The notes below the pieces were generated by a model. That model ran no database searches. It worked only from the letters and a program-made list of their open reading frames with translations, and was not told the origin of the DNA. Positions 23,160 through 35,883 of a DNA stretch of 64,000 bases are shown one piece after another (position 1 is the stretch's first letter; the number at the start of each line of letters is the position of its first letter). Origin of the DNA: Pseudisothecium myosuroides (taxonomy: Eukaryota; Streptophyta; Bryopsida; Hypnales; Lembophyllaceae); assembly GCA_951799445.1 (NCBI GenBank), contig OX637295.1, positions 11,346,001 to 11,410,000 of the forward strand, given 5' to 3'. The translations under genes and the position numbers were made by a program.

Positions 23160-24301
23160 AATTGAAGTACTGTGCATATTTTGGGCCCAAACTTTAATCC
23201 TTTACTTCCTAAGAAATCATGATTTTAAGTTGCCAACTTTGATTGATTATATAGTAAAAAGTATAATCTAAATGGAAAATTTTATTATATCATTAGTTTA
23301 AGTGAAGAACATTGCATGTATTGGTTTTAGATAATTAATTATTAAAAATTTTAAAAATATCCTTTAAAACTCTTCAAAAGTACTAAAAAAATGTGAGGCC
23401 CAATTTGGGCTTCTTAGGAAGTAAAGGGTTAACGGAAGTTGAAGGAATATCTTTCAAATTTCAAGTGAACAAAATTTTATGACATTTTGAAATACGAGTC
23501 AAAATTTATGGCCTAATATGTTATTTTTTTCCCCGGCCGGGTAGATAAAAAAAATCACTTTTAAAAAAAAAAAAAATTGAAATTGGTTTTCTAGATTTAT
23601 ATATACGAGGAAAGCTTTGAATCATTCCATTTCAATCAATGAGTCAAAAGTTATGAGGAATTTTTGTTTGCGGGCAGTTATGAGTTCTCTACTCTGAAAT
23701 AAACTTTGAAGATGTTCTTTTCATTTAGTTTTCAATATTTTTTGAAAAAAATAAAATCGTAGGATGTAGGGTTTTTTTTTTTTGAAACAAGCGGACCAAT
23801 CCAAAGATGTAGATTGCTTATTAAAACACTACAATTATTGGAATTGGCATTTTTCAATTCTATGATTAAATTTCTAACAATTTAGTGTTTTGAACCATTC
23901 TCTACTTCTTTCTACTTACTATTTTTTTCTATATGTTGTACAATTCCAAATGATCTGAAATTTTTCAAGTGTGTAGCCAACTTGCCTTGAAGAATAATTC
24001 CAAAGAGTAACCACCATTTTGGACATTTTTTCTATACAAATGTGACCTTGTGAAGTGCAGCTGCCTTGTTTTTCGCAGGGTCAAAAAAATGATTTCAGTG
24101 AATTTGAATGCTTATATCTTACAATCCACGCGGTGGAAAATTCTGAAATTTTGTCCACATCTTTTCAAACCAATTCACTACAAGATCCTATGGTTATATG
24201 TGTCCAAAATGGTTTTTTTCCCAAAATTTGGTACTTGAGCTCAAAATGGCAGTTTTTGAGTGTTTTGGGGGAAAACATAGTCAAGGAACTTAAGGGGTTA
24301 A
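23160..24301 (+). mobile_element. TTAA element copy F, left-truncated and interrupted
   Basis: The right end CAAGGAACTTAAGGGG + TTAA (24298-24301) and interior (AGGAATATCTTTCA, TATGGCCTAATATGTTA) match copies N and P. Its internal AATTTTAATAG site is split by the MITE at 23194-23432. The family's first ~60 bp are missing. Confidence 0.7.
23194..23432. mobile_element. Short TTAA MITE, third family, nested in copy F
   Basis: TTAA at 23194-23197 and 23429-23432; inverted ends TCCTTTACTTCCTAAGAA / TTCTTAGGAAGTAAAGGG (17 of 18). It interrupts a TTAA that is a single site in copy N (AAATTTTAATAGAAGG), which shows insertion into TTAA. Confidence 0.8.
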
Positions 24302-24589
24302 TTTTCCACAACATGTGAATGAAATTTGTGGATGAAGAATTAAGAGAGGAAAAAGAAACTTTGGTGAAGGCTACTGAATGTTATACCCCAAGTCTAAACA
24401 ATTGAGAGCATCTGCAATGCAGGCTCGAGAAACAATCCCTATAACAACAAATGGCGAGGCATTCCATGAGGTCCGCACACTGTTAGATTTTTTTTTGACA
24501 AACTGACCCAATGCAAATCCAACAATTCAAACGTCAAATGAACTTCTTTGCATTATAAAAAGAAGGAAATTTAAGGAAAAGATTCTACA

Positions 24590-24705
24590 TTAACCCCTAA
24601 AAGACTAGTCTACTATTTTTAGTAGCATAGCGATTTTGGATAGATACTTGTGATTAAAAATTTGCATATTTTGGGCTGAAATTTTAATAATTAACAGCAG
24701 CCTCA
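24590..24705 (+). mobile_element. 5' fragment of a TTAA element
   Basis: Starts TTAACCCCTAAAAGACTAGT and follows the N/P variant (CTATTTTTAGTAGCATAGCG, GGCTGAAATTTTAAT), then stops. It represents the left end that copy F lacks. Confidence 0.7.
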
Positions 24706-27416
24706 GAAAGGGACCAAAGTTCCTCATCTAGCTGTGTCTATTTCATACACAATTAATACAATTATAGTCTTCAGATTGGATTACTTCCCCACACAAGGGT
24801 TCGTTGGAGGTGGTTGTCATACCTTAGTAGTAGAATTGTAATCATTTGTTGGTAAATACATAATCTTGTTTTGATAATGCATCCAATTAGGTAGTAAGAT
24901 GATTCGACGAGAATTTACACTCATTTCATACAGATTCCACAAATATTCTGGAAGCAAAGTTGGAAATTGGTTAGGCCCATAATCAATTCATGGATAATAT
25001 TGTGATTTGTCCAAGGGTAGGTTAGTAGAGATAATCAAGATTATAGCCATCACTAATAACAAAAAACAGCAACCATTGAACTACCATATGTATGTATGTA
25101 TGTATCTATATATATCTTGATATTCTAATTATTTATATGAGACATATTCATTAAAGCTCTCCTGAAACATTCCAAATATACTAAAACAAAAGCCACATTA
25201 TAGAGGGCATGTCCACTATCATTCTCTCTTGCGCTGCAGCTACATAATAGCCAGTTGCGTGCATAGAATTTTCTAGTACTTTCACCATGGTTAAATCACA
25301 CAAAAATCATAGATTGTAAATCTTAGTTGGAGTTTCAATCTAAAGTTTGGATGTTCTTGCAGGTGGCGGAACTCCAAATAACTATATTTTAGAATGATCC
25401 CATATTCTTGTGTAATACTCCATTGAAAAACACACACATGTAGAGGTTTCCATATCAAAGGAATTAGTCTCAAAAATGAATAAATAATAAAATAAGACTT
25501 TGAAAGGGACATTTGAAAATATATACCATTTCAGACTACAAAAAAGTCCCTAACTCACAATTGCAATACATCAATGATATATAAAACATCAATTTGGAAC
25601 ACTTATTATTATATCTACATATTATAGAGGATTTTTTTTTTCTTATCAGAGTTTATATATACAAAAAGCAAGCTTTAATACACAGTGTTGACATTGTGAC
25701 AATCCATAATAATCCATACAAAAGTCTCCCTATACTTAATGTGAATGATTTTCTAGACTTTAATTACATGGTTGCCTAAGCAAATGCATATAGAATAAAT
25801 TGTATGACTTCTTTATTAATTTTTTTTTTATATGCAATAATTTATTGCAATAAAAAGAGTTCCTTGAAAAAATCACTCTGACAGTAATTTTGGACCACTC
25901 AACTATGCATTCACCCAATATATTACTTACCAACAAAATTCAAATTTACAAAGTGGAGTGTAAGTGATGAGCATGCAACCTTGATTTTCTTGAATGGTCT
26001 CTTACATTTGGGACAAAAATTGTTGCTTGCTAGCTAAAATCCTACACAAGCAAAATTGAGATGCTGTGAGAGGATGAGTAAATTTCAAAGCAAAACCTTG
26101 TTAGACTATTCTCTATGCTTATATAGTTGTTTATGCCTAAAAAGCTAAGCCCTCCAACAACAACTAGTGTTATCCAATGTTAAGTTTTATAATGCCATCT
26201 AACTTCCTGCATAATCTAAAGAAGAATCTTGAATAAAAATATCTATTTGAGAAAAACCAATCAAAAGCTACAATGGGTCCTTTGTTTTTGGTTCTTTACA
26301 AGTTTATGTTCTTTGAGTTGGCACAAACCTTCAATATTCATTTGTTAACAATGATGCAATCTACATACTAATGTACCTCTTTCCGAGTTCCGACAATAGA
26401 AAGGAAGTAATCATGTATGATGAGATTTGCTATCATGTCCTGTCTTGAAGTTTCTATACATATTTGACTACCAGTACTTCAAACATGTAGGACAAAACAA
26501 ACATCAAAAGTAGTTATATTTCATCCAAAGCTAACCCCACACTTGCAAACAAGGTCATAAGAACCAACACCAAGCTGATATTCCACTGCATACATATTCA
26601 TAGCTAAAAGTAGGGCACTTCTTGACCTACTCAATCACATTACCTTCATGTCAAATACCATGCCCTCCAAAGTACCTCATTTAGTAGGGAATGAAGAAAG
26701 AAATTATATAAAAGGGATAAACTTCTCCTTAACTACTACAAAACCTATATATGCACAATATTAAATATACACCCACCAACACACAATACATCCTCACACT
26801 CAAAGCAATCGCGACAATAACTAGAAATAAGAGGAAATAGAATATTAACCTTCTAATTGTTCTCAATATAAGACCTTAAAAGAAACCACGTACATGTACT
26901 TTTGTTGATTCTCGGCCAAAACTAAATCCAAACTATATCTTTCCATTAGGAGCAGAATGAGTCCGTGACTTTTGCGGTCAAGGAAACATAACACAATGAA
27001 AATTAATGGATGCCCATAAGTAAAATAGACCTTTGTACGTGGACTATGTGGACTAAACATGAGAACATCTCTAATTTTCCAATGTTGACTTCAAAGAACA
27101 GATGTCGTTTAAGTGTTCAATGGATTGTACGTTCACTTGAGTTGCGGAACAGTTTTTGGAGTTTAGGGGATTTTGTGAGCCACCACATTGACTTACAAGT
27201 TAGAATTAGAAATAAATTTCAACAATTTAGATGAAATTTGCAAGTCAAAAAATATTAGTTGCACAAATTTAATCCATAATCATAAACTAATGAATTTTCC
27301 AATAGGTAGGAATGGAAATTTTATGACAATTTTCCAATGTGAATTTTAGGAATTGCAATTATGTGAAAATGATGAGGAAATCCTAGGGAAAAACTAGAAC
27401 TTTTAAATCAAAGACA
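24706..27416. other. Gene-less AT-rich stretch
   Basis: No gene, large repeat or splice-consistent frame seen. Contains a TATG microsatellite (about 25087-25106). Confidence 0.4.
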
Positions 27417-28347
27417 TTAACCCCTAAAGGCCCAAGGTCTTTTTTCTGCCAAAAAACACTGAAAACTGCCATTTCTATAGCAAAAAGTTTTAAAAAATTA
27501 AAATTGTTTTTTTTTTCACATCTAACCATAGGATCTTACACCTAATAGGTATGAGAATGTGTGGAAATTTTTTTGACCGCACAGATTGCAAGATATCTGC
27601 GTTTAAAGTGGAAAAAACAAGTTTTTCAGCACATTGCGGGACTAGATTTTTTGACTTTAAACATTTTTGACTTAAAATTTTGCACTACAACGTTTTGAGC
27701 TTTAAATCTTTATAGTGGAGAATTGAGTTGAGAGTCTAGGAAAAAAAAAAAACTCAAAAAAACTTAATTATCATTCTTAAAAAAATTGTTAAGTAGAAGT
27801 AGGTACAAGATGGAAGGAAAATCTAAAATATTAATATCTCTTAGATGGAATTAAAATGCACTAATCCCAATGGTGAGATTGTTCTAGCAAGTAAATTAAA
27901 CCATGTAAAAAAAAAAATTGAAAAAATTGAAAAATTGCATTCAGAAATGAGTCCTACAAGTTATTTTTTTCAAGAAGATGCTCAAACTGCCCGAAAAACA
28001 AGAATGTCCATAACTTTCTCATAACATATCCAAATGAAATGAATCAAAGCTTTCCAGATAGACAAAAATATAATCTATGAGAAAAAAAATATTAAAAAAC
28101 AAAATTCAAATTTTTGTCCATTTTTTTTTTGCTGCCCGGGCTGCCCCCCGTCCCCCGTTTTCAGCTTATTTGGTCATAATTTTTTTTCCCGGGCACCGAT
28201 TGAGAAAAAAATTATATTCCCACGAAGATTATCAGTTTTTCTATCTCCAAAAAAAAATTCAAAAAATCAGAACACAATTTCAGCCCGTAGGTACCTGCCC
28301 GAAAACGCATTTGTCCTCCGAAGGGACAACGGGCTTTTAGGGGTTAA
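27417..28347 (-). mobile_element. TTAA element copy G
   Basis: TTAA 27417-27420 and 28344-28347 intact on both sides; ends CCCCTAAAGGCCCAAGG / GGGCTTTTAGGGG. Minus orientation relative to copy A; interior close to A/C/M (GCCCGGGC box, GTACCTGCCCGAAAACGC). Confidence 0.88.
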
Positions 28348-28869
28348 GTAAGAACTGAAAAATTAATTAAATTAGGCAAATAGTTAAATATAAAGAAATT
28401 AAATATTAAATATTACATATAAAAAAGTGTATTAGAAATGAATTGAAGTTCAAAAATGCAAATAAAAAAATAAAAATAAAATAGTAGAATTGGTATTGAA
28501 CCTACTACTACGATACCGTATCCTAGTAGTAGGTTCATTACATCAACGACAAATATTTATTTATAGTAGGAAATCAAGGTTTGGCAAGACTAAAATTTAA
28601 CTTATGCTATTTCATCAACCATTTAGAATTAAACAAAGTATTGGCATTTGGCTAGGTTTAGATACTTCGACATTTAATAGTTTTAAAGAGGATAAGAGGT
28701 TATTTGTTTTTAAAATGTATAGAATATTGAGATGAGATTGCCATAAATGGCTAGCATATGTCTCTAGAGAAGGAAATCGTGATTCTTCCTCAAATCCTCA
28801 ATCAATTGCAATTTCTAAATATTAGGCAAGATAGAGGGATAATTTCCAAAAAACTTTGGCATCATTTTT
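28348..28869. other. Intergenic with a 39-bp near-perfect palindrome
   Basis: AT-rich. 28498-28536 is an inverted repeat GAACCTACTACTA(C)GATAC / GTATC(C)TAGTAGTAGGTTC with essentially no loop. Nothing else recognised. Confidence 0.6.
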
Positions 28870-30027
28870 TTAACCCTTAAACAATGAGGAGGCCGTTATG
28901 TGGTTGATGGATGACAAGAATTCAAATTTTATAGGACAAAAGTGCAACTATTCATCCTCGGAATTTGTTGTGAGATGGGGAGATCTTCTAGAGAAGCTTG
29001 ACTTCTAATGAATGCTCTTACAATTTTTTAACCCCTAAAATACCAAGGCATTTTCTGGCTCCGGAACCACTGAAAACTGCCATTTCTGCTGCGATCACTC
29101 CTTGAACCCAAAAAACTTTTTTTTTAGAATCTAACCGTAAGATCTTGTACTTCACTTGTCTCAGATTATGTATTAAAAATTTCAAGACATTTGACCGTTC
29201 TGATTGGAAGATATTAGCATTCAAAGTTGGAAAAAAAAAGTTTTTTGAACTGTTTCCTGCAATTTCAGATGACTTTGACGGCCATTTGTGGATTTTTTTT
29301 GCACTACACAAAAAAAAGTTGTAATTTTTTATCTTGAACATTTGAGTTGAGAGTTGGGGAAAAAAAATTTCAGAATGTCAAACCTTGATTTTCACATATA
29401 AAAAAATTGTCAAATAGAAGTAGGTCCAAAATTGAACAAAATACTAAATTGTTAATAGCTCTTAGGTGGAATTAAAACAACATAATCCCAATGGTGGGAT
29501 TGTTCTTGCAAACAAACTTGACCTCGTCAAAAAATAAATAAATAAATGAAATTTGAAAATTGCATTCAAAAATGAATTCTATAAGTTAGTTTTTTTGAAG
29601 ATGCTTAAATTGCCCGAAAAACAAGATTGTCCATAACTTTCTCATTATTAGTCCAAATAGAATGAATCAAAGCTTCAGATGTAGACAAAAACATGATCTT
29701 TGAGGGAAAAAATTTAAAAAAATAAAAAACTTTTTTTTTTTTTTTTTTTTTCTGCCCGCCGAACTGCTTTTTTGCTTTAGGATGGCATAACTTTTGCTCC
29801 CGGGTACCGATTGAAAAAAAAAATTATATTTTTAGAAAGCTAATGTGATTCCCTATCTTCAAAAAAAGTTTCAAAAAATCAGATCAAAATTTGAGGCCAC
29901 ACGGGCCTGCCCGAAATCTGAAGTGTCCCCCGAGGGGACTTTGGTACTTTAGGGGTTAAGGCAATGATTCACACGGTAATGCAAAAGGATGATTTTGAGG
30001 GTCACCCCTTTGTCCTTTAAGGATTAA
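28870..30027. mobile_element. Short TTAA MITE (second family), split by copy I
   Basis: TTAA 28870-28873 with left end CCCTTAAACAATG; right end TGTCCTTTAAGG + ATTAAG with TTAA at 30024-30027. Interior halves (28870-29027 and 29960-30027) match the uninterrupted sister at 22851-23080. Confidence 0.8.
29028..29959 (-). mobile_element. TTAA element copy I, nested inside the short TTAA MITE
   Basis: TTAA 29028-29031 and 29956-29959; ends CCCCTAAAATACC / GGTACTTTAGGGG. B-type interior (ATTTGTGGATTTTTTTTGCA, CCGAGGGGAC). Insertion point lies within the other element's interior. Confidence 0.85.
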
Positions 30028-30281
30028 GTGTTTATTGACAAACCTGCTAGTAGGGTACAAAATTAGAACACTAACATTGTAAAATAAACTCTAAAATAGT
30101 GGGAAAAACAATAAACTAGGAACAATTATAGTAAATTAGGAAAGTTTGTAGTAAAGTAGCACGTTTTACACTAAATTAGAATGATTTTTTGTAAATTAGT
30201 GCATTTTTGAGTAAATTAGCGTAGAAATGAAATTTTAATGGATGAATCATTAGACTAACAATGTTTAGTGCAGGAGATTAG
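30028..30281. other. AT-rich spacer
   Basis: Contains loosely repeated AGTAAATTAG phrases (30120-30230); no gene. Confidence 0.3.
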
Positions 30282-30640
30282 GTTTTGAACCTCTCTCTTT
30301 TCTCTTCTCTTCTCTCTATTTCTTCCGTATATATATGTATTATGCTTAAAAATGAGAGTGCATCACTGAACCTCTCTTCCATGTGTATGTATGTATATTA
30401 TGCTTTAAAGTGAGAGCATGTGTCTTGAAACTTTCTTTCTCTTCCATATACTGGTATGTATGTATGTAGTGTGAGAATGTGTGTGTTGAACCTCTTTCTT
30501 TTCTCTCTTTTCCATCTGTGTGTGTGTTGTTTGTGTGTATATTATGCTTAGTGATGAGAAAGTGTGTGTGTTGAACCTCTCTCTCCTCTCTCTTCTCTCT
30601 TTCCATATATATTATGCTTAAAAATGAGAGTATATTTACA
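30282..30640. repeat. Minisatellite, ~4-5 units with CT-rich core
   Basis: Units combine TTGAACCTCTCT, a TCTCTTTTCTCTTC tract, TTCCATATATAT-like and ATTATGCTTAAAAATGAGAG. Restarts near 30284, 30366, 30428, 30485 and 30570. Confidence 0.75.
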
Positions 30641-30933
30641 AACAAGTTCTACAAAATTGTTTAAGAACTTTTGGACATTATTGTGAAAAGAATAATGAAT
30701 GTTGACGAACATTTTAATTCTAAATGTGAAATGTGAAATAGCCTTGGCTAGAGCAAAGTGCTAGCTACATTGCGTAGTGTTGGTGTAGTATTCAATAGAA
30801 GGTGAAGTAACAATTCCATATTTTAAATGGGATTTTCATCAAAATTCATTATTTTTTTAAAAATCAAATTAGGCTTAGATAAACCAATAAAATTGTTGTT
30901 CTATATAAATAATGCAATATGAAAAGTTCAATG

Positions 30934-31877
30934 TTAACCCCTAAAGGACTGGCATGCATTTTTTGGCCGTATAGAAATTTTGGGCAGGTCCGTGTGACTA
31001 GAGATTTCCATATTTTAAGCTGAAATTTTAATAGAAGGTAGGCGCAAGGAATATCTTTCATATGCACTAAATTTCAGGACATTTGGAAATAGGAGGCAAA
31101 AGTTATGGCCAAATATGTTACTTTTTTCCGTAACTGGGCAGTCTGGGCAGCAAAAAAAAATTGGCAAAAATTTGATTTTTTTTTTTTAATATTTTTTTTC
31201 TTGTAGATTATATTTTTGTCTATCAGGAAAGCTTTGATTCATTTCATTTGGATTTGTTATGAGAAAGTTATGGACATTCTTGTTTTTCGGGCAGTAAGAG
31301 CATCTTCTTGAAAAAAATAACTTGTAGGAATCATTTCTAAATGCTATTTTTGCAATTTAAAAAAAAATAATAATTCTCATGGTTTAGTTTACTTGCTAGA
31401 ACAATCTCACCATTGGGATTAGTGTATTTTAATTCCATCTAAAATATATTAATGTTTTAGATTTTCCTTCTATCTCGTACCTACTTCTACTTAATAAAAA
31501 TTTTAGGAATGATAATTAAGTTTTTTTGAATATATTTTTTTTCCCCTAGACTCTCAACTCAATTCTCCACTATAAAGATTTCAAGCACAAAACTCTGTAG
31601 TGCAAAAATTTTAAGTGCAAAATGTTTAAAGTCAAAAAATCTAGTCCCGCAATGTGCTGAAATACTTGTTTTTTCCACTTTAAACGCAGATTTCTTGCAA
31701 TCTGAGTGGTAAAAAATTCTGAAATTTTTTCCACACATTCTCATACTAGTTAGGTGTAAGATCCTATGGTTAGATGTGGAAAAAAAACATTTTGCATTTT
31801 TTTTTACTCCTTACTATAGAAATGGCAGTTTTGATGGTTTTTTGGTAGAAAAAATGCCTTGGACCTTTAGGGGTTAA
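30934..31877 (+). mobile_element. TTAA element copy J (chimeric-looking)
   Basis: TTAA 30934-30937 and 31874-31877; ends CCCCTAAAGGACTGG / GGACCTTTAGGGG. The left ~220 bp resemble the N/P variant (AATATCTTTCATATGCACTA, TATGGCCAAATATGTTA), while the rest resembles A/C/M, suggesting recombination between subfamilies. Confidence 0.82.
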
Positions 31878-32111
31878 TTCTTTTTTTAAATCGATTTTTT
31901 TACAGAATAGAGAAAAAAATAAAGGAATAAAGACGGCACAAAAAAAAAGTTGTCAAACTTCAAGTTTGAACAAGGGTTTGGATTTTTAAAGAAATGGATA
32001 CATTTGGCATAGTTCAATAGAGGAGAAAATTATAGAAGGATCCAAATTACCCGCAAAATTACTCCACCATTTGAGGGTGAATGTCAAATATACTATAAAA
32101 CATTGTGAGCT

Positions 32112-32335
32112 CACTACCAAAATATAGGATTTTTAAAGTAAGTTTTCTATAATAGTCCTAGTAGTAAGATTTTAAATAATGACCTTTTACAATATTTTTA
32201 AGTAAAATTTTACCAGAAACAAGTGTATTTTTAGTAAATTTTTACTAAAATTTATCTAAAAATTCATCACTTAAAAATCTTACTACTAGGACTATCTAAA
32301 AAATCTTAAGTCAAACATTCCATATTGTGGTAGTG
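32112..32335. mobile_element. CACTA-type MITE
   Basis: 224 bp; ends CACTACCAAAATATAGG / CCATATTGTGGTAGTG; inner inverted AGTCCTAGTAGTAAGATTTT. Same family as 48910-49136 (shared AGTCCTAG..ATAAGATTTTAA). No clean 3-bp duplication here. Confidence 0.7.
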
Positions 32336-32365
32336 TTGATGCTAAAAAACAATATGTTAATAAAT

Positions 32366-33292
32366 TTAACTCCTAAAGTCCCAAAGTTCCAACTGGAGAC
32401 TCTAGGAATTTTGGGTAGGTTTGTGTGATCTCACTTTTTGACATGATTTTCTTAAAGTTTTTTGAAGATAGGAAATTAGATTGGCTTTTGGGGAATATAA
32501 TTCTTATTTCAATCAATGCTTGGAAGCAAAAGTTACGCCACACTAAGTCCAAAAAGCAACTCGAGGGGTAGCCCAAAAAAAATCACCAAAAACTAATTTA
32601 ATTAAAAAAAAAATTCTCAAATATTATGATTTTGTCTACATTTGAAGCTTTGATTTGTTCTATTTGGATAAGTGATGAGAATGTTATAGATAATCTAGTA
32701 CTTCAAGCAATCTAAGGATCTTCGTAAAAAAATAACTTATTAAATTCATTTTTTAATGCAATTTTTATAATTTTTCAAAAGAAGTTGTTGGACAAGGTTA
32801 ATTTTACTTGCCAAAACAATCAGAGTGCTGGGATTATTGTATTTCAATTCCTTCTTAGAGATCTTAATGGTTTAGTTTTCCTTTGAATCTTGAACCTACT
32901 TCTACTTAATAATTTTTTAATGAGTGAAAATTACTTAAGTATTTTTTGTTGAATTTTTTTCCTAGGTTTTCAACCCAATTTTTCAACATAAGAAACTAAA
33001 AAATCAAAATTAGTGGTGCAAAATTTTTAAGTTAAAAATATTTAAAGTCAAGAAATCTAGTCGCGCAAGGTGTAAAAAATAACTTGTTTTCTTGATTTTA
33101 AATGCAAATGTCTTGCAATCTACACAGTCAAAGTTTTTGAAATTTCTTCCACGCATTCTTATACTAGTCTTATAAAGGATTCTACAATTAGATAAATAAA
33201 CAATTTTTTTTGCTCTCTTTGCTCTTTGCAATAGAAATGGCAGTTTTGTGTGTTTTTTGATGGAAAAAAGGCCTTTGGACTTTAGGAATTAA
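32366..33292 (+). mobile_element. TTAA element copy K, diverged
   Basis: TTAA 32366-32369 and 33289-33292; ends CTCCTAAAGTCCC / GGACTTTAGGAA. Interior is B/O-type with many changes, i.e. an older copy. Confidence 0.78.
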
Positions 33293-33929
33293 TACTATAA
33301 TTGTCATCGAATTAGTTTGAATCTAAATAATTGCAAAAAATTCCTCATTATCACAATGTAATTAGGGCCCCTTTCAAAATTTGAAGCGTGCGGGGGTAAT
33401 AATGGAAATATTTACACAAGTGAAGTCTCCAAGTAAAGCAATGGCGCCGAAGCTTGCACCAAAGATGAAGGAAAAGTTGATTGGATAATTTGCTAACCAA
33501 GAAAGATGAAGAAAATATGCATCAAAAAAGTGAAGAAATGATAGTCGGGCAATTACATTCTAATCTACCATTGGAAGGTGTACTTCCAAAATGATCCTAG
33601 TGAGTAATTGAATTTTTAGATTGTATGCCTACAACCTTGCGTGCATTATTTTCTGAAGGGGAAGTGGCCTTTTCAAAGCCTCACTATGTGCCTAATGCCA
33701 ATGGTTGAACCACGTGATGGATCAACACATCGCAAAGTCAAACATCTTGATCCATCATTAATAGCAGAGTGAATGTAACCTGAATCCAATTCAATTAAGA
33801 ATACATTATATCCATGTCATGCCAAAATGCTCAACGTACTTTAAAACTTTAAACACCTCAATTTCTATTCAATCAATAATATTTTATAGCTAAAATGTTA
33901 TTAGCTCAAATGCTAATTAGTGTTGTCTA
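33293..33929. other. Intergenic, nothing recognised
   Basis: Short purine-rich patch (33390-33540) with only tiny open frames; no gene supported. Confidence 0.35.
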
Positions 33930-34084
33930 CACTGAATAGGGGTATTAAGGGGATCCATACTAATTAATCAACACTTCACACTACATAAATATATACCTTT
34001 TTTGTACATCATGTTTCAAACATCTACAGTTTTCCAAGATAAGTCCCTTTAATTTTTTGGTCCCCTTAATATTCCTATTCAGTG
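33930..34084. mobile_element. TA-flanked MITE (Tc1/mariner-like)
   Basis: 155 bp; ends CACTGAATAGGGGTATTAAG / TTAATATTCCTATTCAGTG with TA on both sides (33928-33929, 34085-34086). ~24-bp inverted ends. Confidence 0.75.
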
Positions 34085-34827
34085 TACATAAATGAGAATA
34101 AATTCAATCGACAGCGCTAGTATGTGAGCCCAAGAATGCGAGCTTGTGAGCATTGAGCCTACAATATAGGTAATTGTAATATAGATACCACACACTATAG
34201 AAAGTGTATGTATCCTAAACACCTATAATATGGGTATTTGTAACATATATACCATATAATTATAGACGATTTCTAGTATATACACCTATAACATAGGTGT
34301 GAGTATTCTAGGCTCATGGGCTCACACTCCTACACTCACATAATAGCAACCCTACAAATTCAATAAACCAAAAGTTGAGTGTCGTAAAAAATAAGAAACT
34401 TCCATGTGATCCAAAGATCCCAATAACTAGAGTCGCCATGGATTTAAGCATAAAAGTCTATTTGTGCACAAGATAACAACACTAAATGCTTTAAAAGCAG
34501 GTAGGATTAGCCCACTCTATGGCACAAACCTTAAAGGACTAAAGATTCATGGATGAAAATGAAAAATTTGAATAATCATATTAAAAAATCATATTTCAAA
34601 CAAGTTGAATTTAATCACTAGAATATTGCATGTGTTGGTTTATTTTTTTTTGAATGAGCTACTCAATACTGCTAAAATAAACACAAAGTTCAATTTTGGT
34701 CAGATGTTTTGAAGTTACTTTGACAAGTTTGTGAATTGAATTCCATAAACTCCAATAGATTATGATGATATTCAAGGAAGATCATGACTCCATGAGTCAT
34801 GAGAAGAGTTGGACCTATCCAAAAAAT
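34085..34827. other. Intergenic with a weak foldback
   Basis: About 34126-34330 begins ATGTGAGCCCA and ends TGGGCTCACA, with several ACCTATAAYATRGGT palindromic phrases between; possibly another MITE, unproven. Otherwise nothing. Confidence 0.35.
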
Positions 34828-34941
34828 TTAACCCCTAAAAAACTAAAGAGACTACTTTAGGCTTTCTAAAAAATTGGGTAGGCTCTATTGACTTTAGAAT
34901 TTGGAGTTTGTGTATCAAATTTTGGATGGATGCTAATCATC
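34828..34941 (+). mobile_element. 5' fragment of a TTAA element
   Basis: Starts TTAACCCCTAAAAAACTAAAG and then a degraded interior; runs directly into copy M's TTAA. Likely the left remnant of an element into which M inserted or beside which it landed. Confidence 0.5.
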
Positions 34942-35883
34942 TTAACCCCTAAAGGACCGTTGTCCCTTCGAGGGACAAATGCGTTTTCGGACAGGTACCT
35001 ACGGGCTAAAATTTTCTTGTGATTTTTTGAAACTTTTTTTGGAGATAGAAAAACTGATAAGCTTTGTGGGAATATAATTTTTTTTCACAATCGGTGCCCG
35101 GGAAAAAAAGTTATGACCAGATAAGCTCAAAATAGGGGACGGCGGGCAGCCCGGGCAGCAAAAAAAAATGGACAAAAATTTGAATTTTTTTTTAAATAAT
35201 TTTTTTCTCATAGATTATATTTTTGTCTATTCGGAAAGCTTTGATTCATTTCATTTGGATATGTTATGAGAAAGTTATGGACATTCTTGTTTTTCGGGTA
35301 GTTAGAGCATCTTCTTGAAAAAAATAACTTGTAGGATTCATTTCTGAATGCAATCTTTCAAATTTTTCAAATTTTTTTTTGCATGGTTTAGTTTAGTTGC
35401 TAGAAAAATCTCACCACTGGGATTAGTGAATTTTAACTCCATCTAAGAGATATTAATATTTTAGATTTTCCTTCTATCTCGTACCTACTTCTACTTAACA
35501 ATTTTTTTAAGAATGATAAATAAGTTTTTTTGAATTTCTTTTTTTTTCCTAGACTCTCAACTCAATTCTCCTCTATAAAGATTTAAAGCTCAAAACTCTG
35601 TAGTGCAAAAATTTTAAATTAAAAATGTTTAAAGTCAAAAAATCTAGTCCCGCAATGTGCTGAAAAACTTGTTTTTTTCACTTTAAACGCAGATATCTTG
35701 CAATCTGTGCGGTCAAAAATTCTGAAATTTTTTCCACACATTCTCATACTAGTTAGGTGTAAGATCCTACAGTTAGATTTGCAAAAAAAACAACATTTTT
35801 CAATTTTTTTTACTGTTTGCTATAGAAATGGCAGTTTTCATTGTTTTTGGGCAGAAAAAAGGCCTCGGTCCTTTAGGGATTAA
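34942..35883 (+). mobile_element. TTAA element copy M
   Basis: TTAA 34942-34945 and 35880-35883; ends CCCCTAAAGGACCG / CGGTCCTTTAGGGA. Well-preserved A/C-type interior including GCCCGGGCAGC, GTTATGGACATTCTTG and the AAACGCAGATATCTTGCAAT landmark. Confidence 0.87.
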
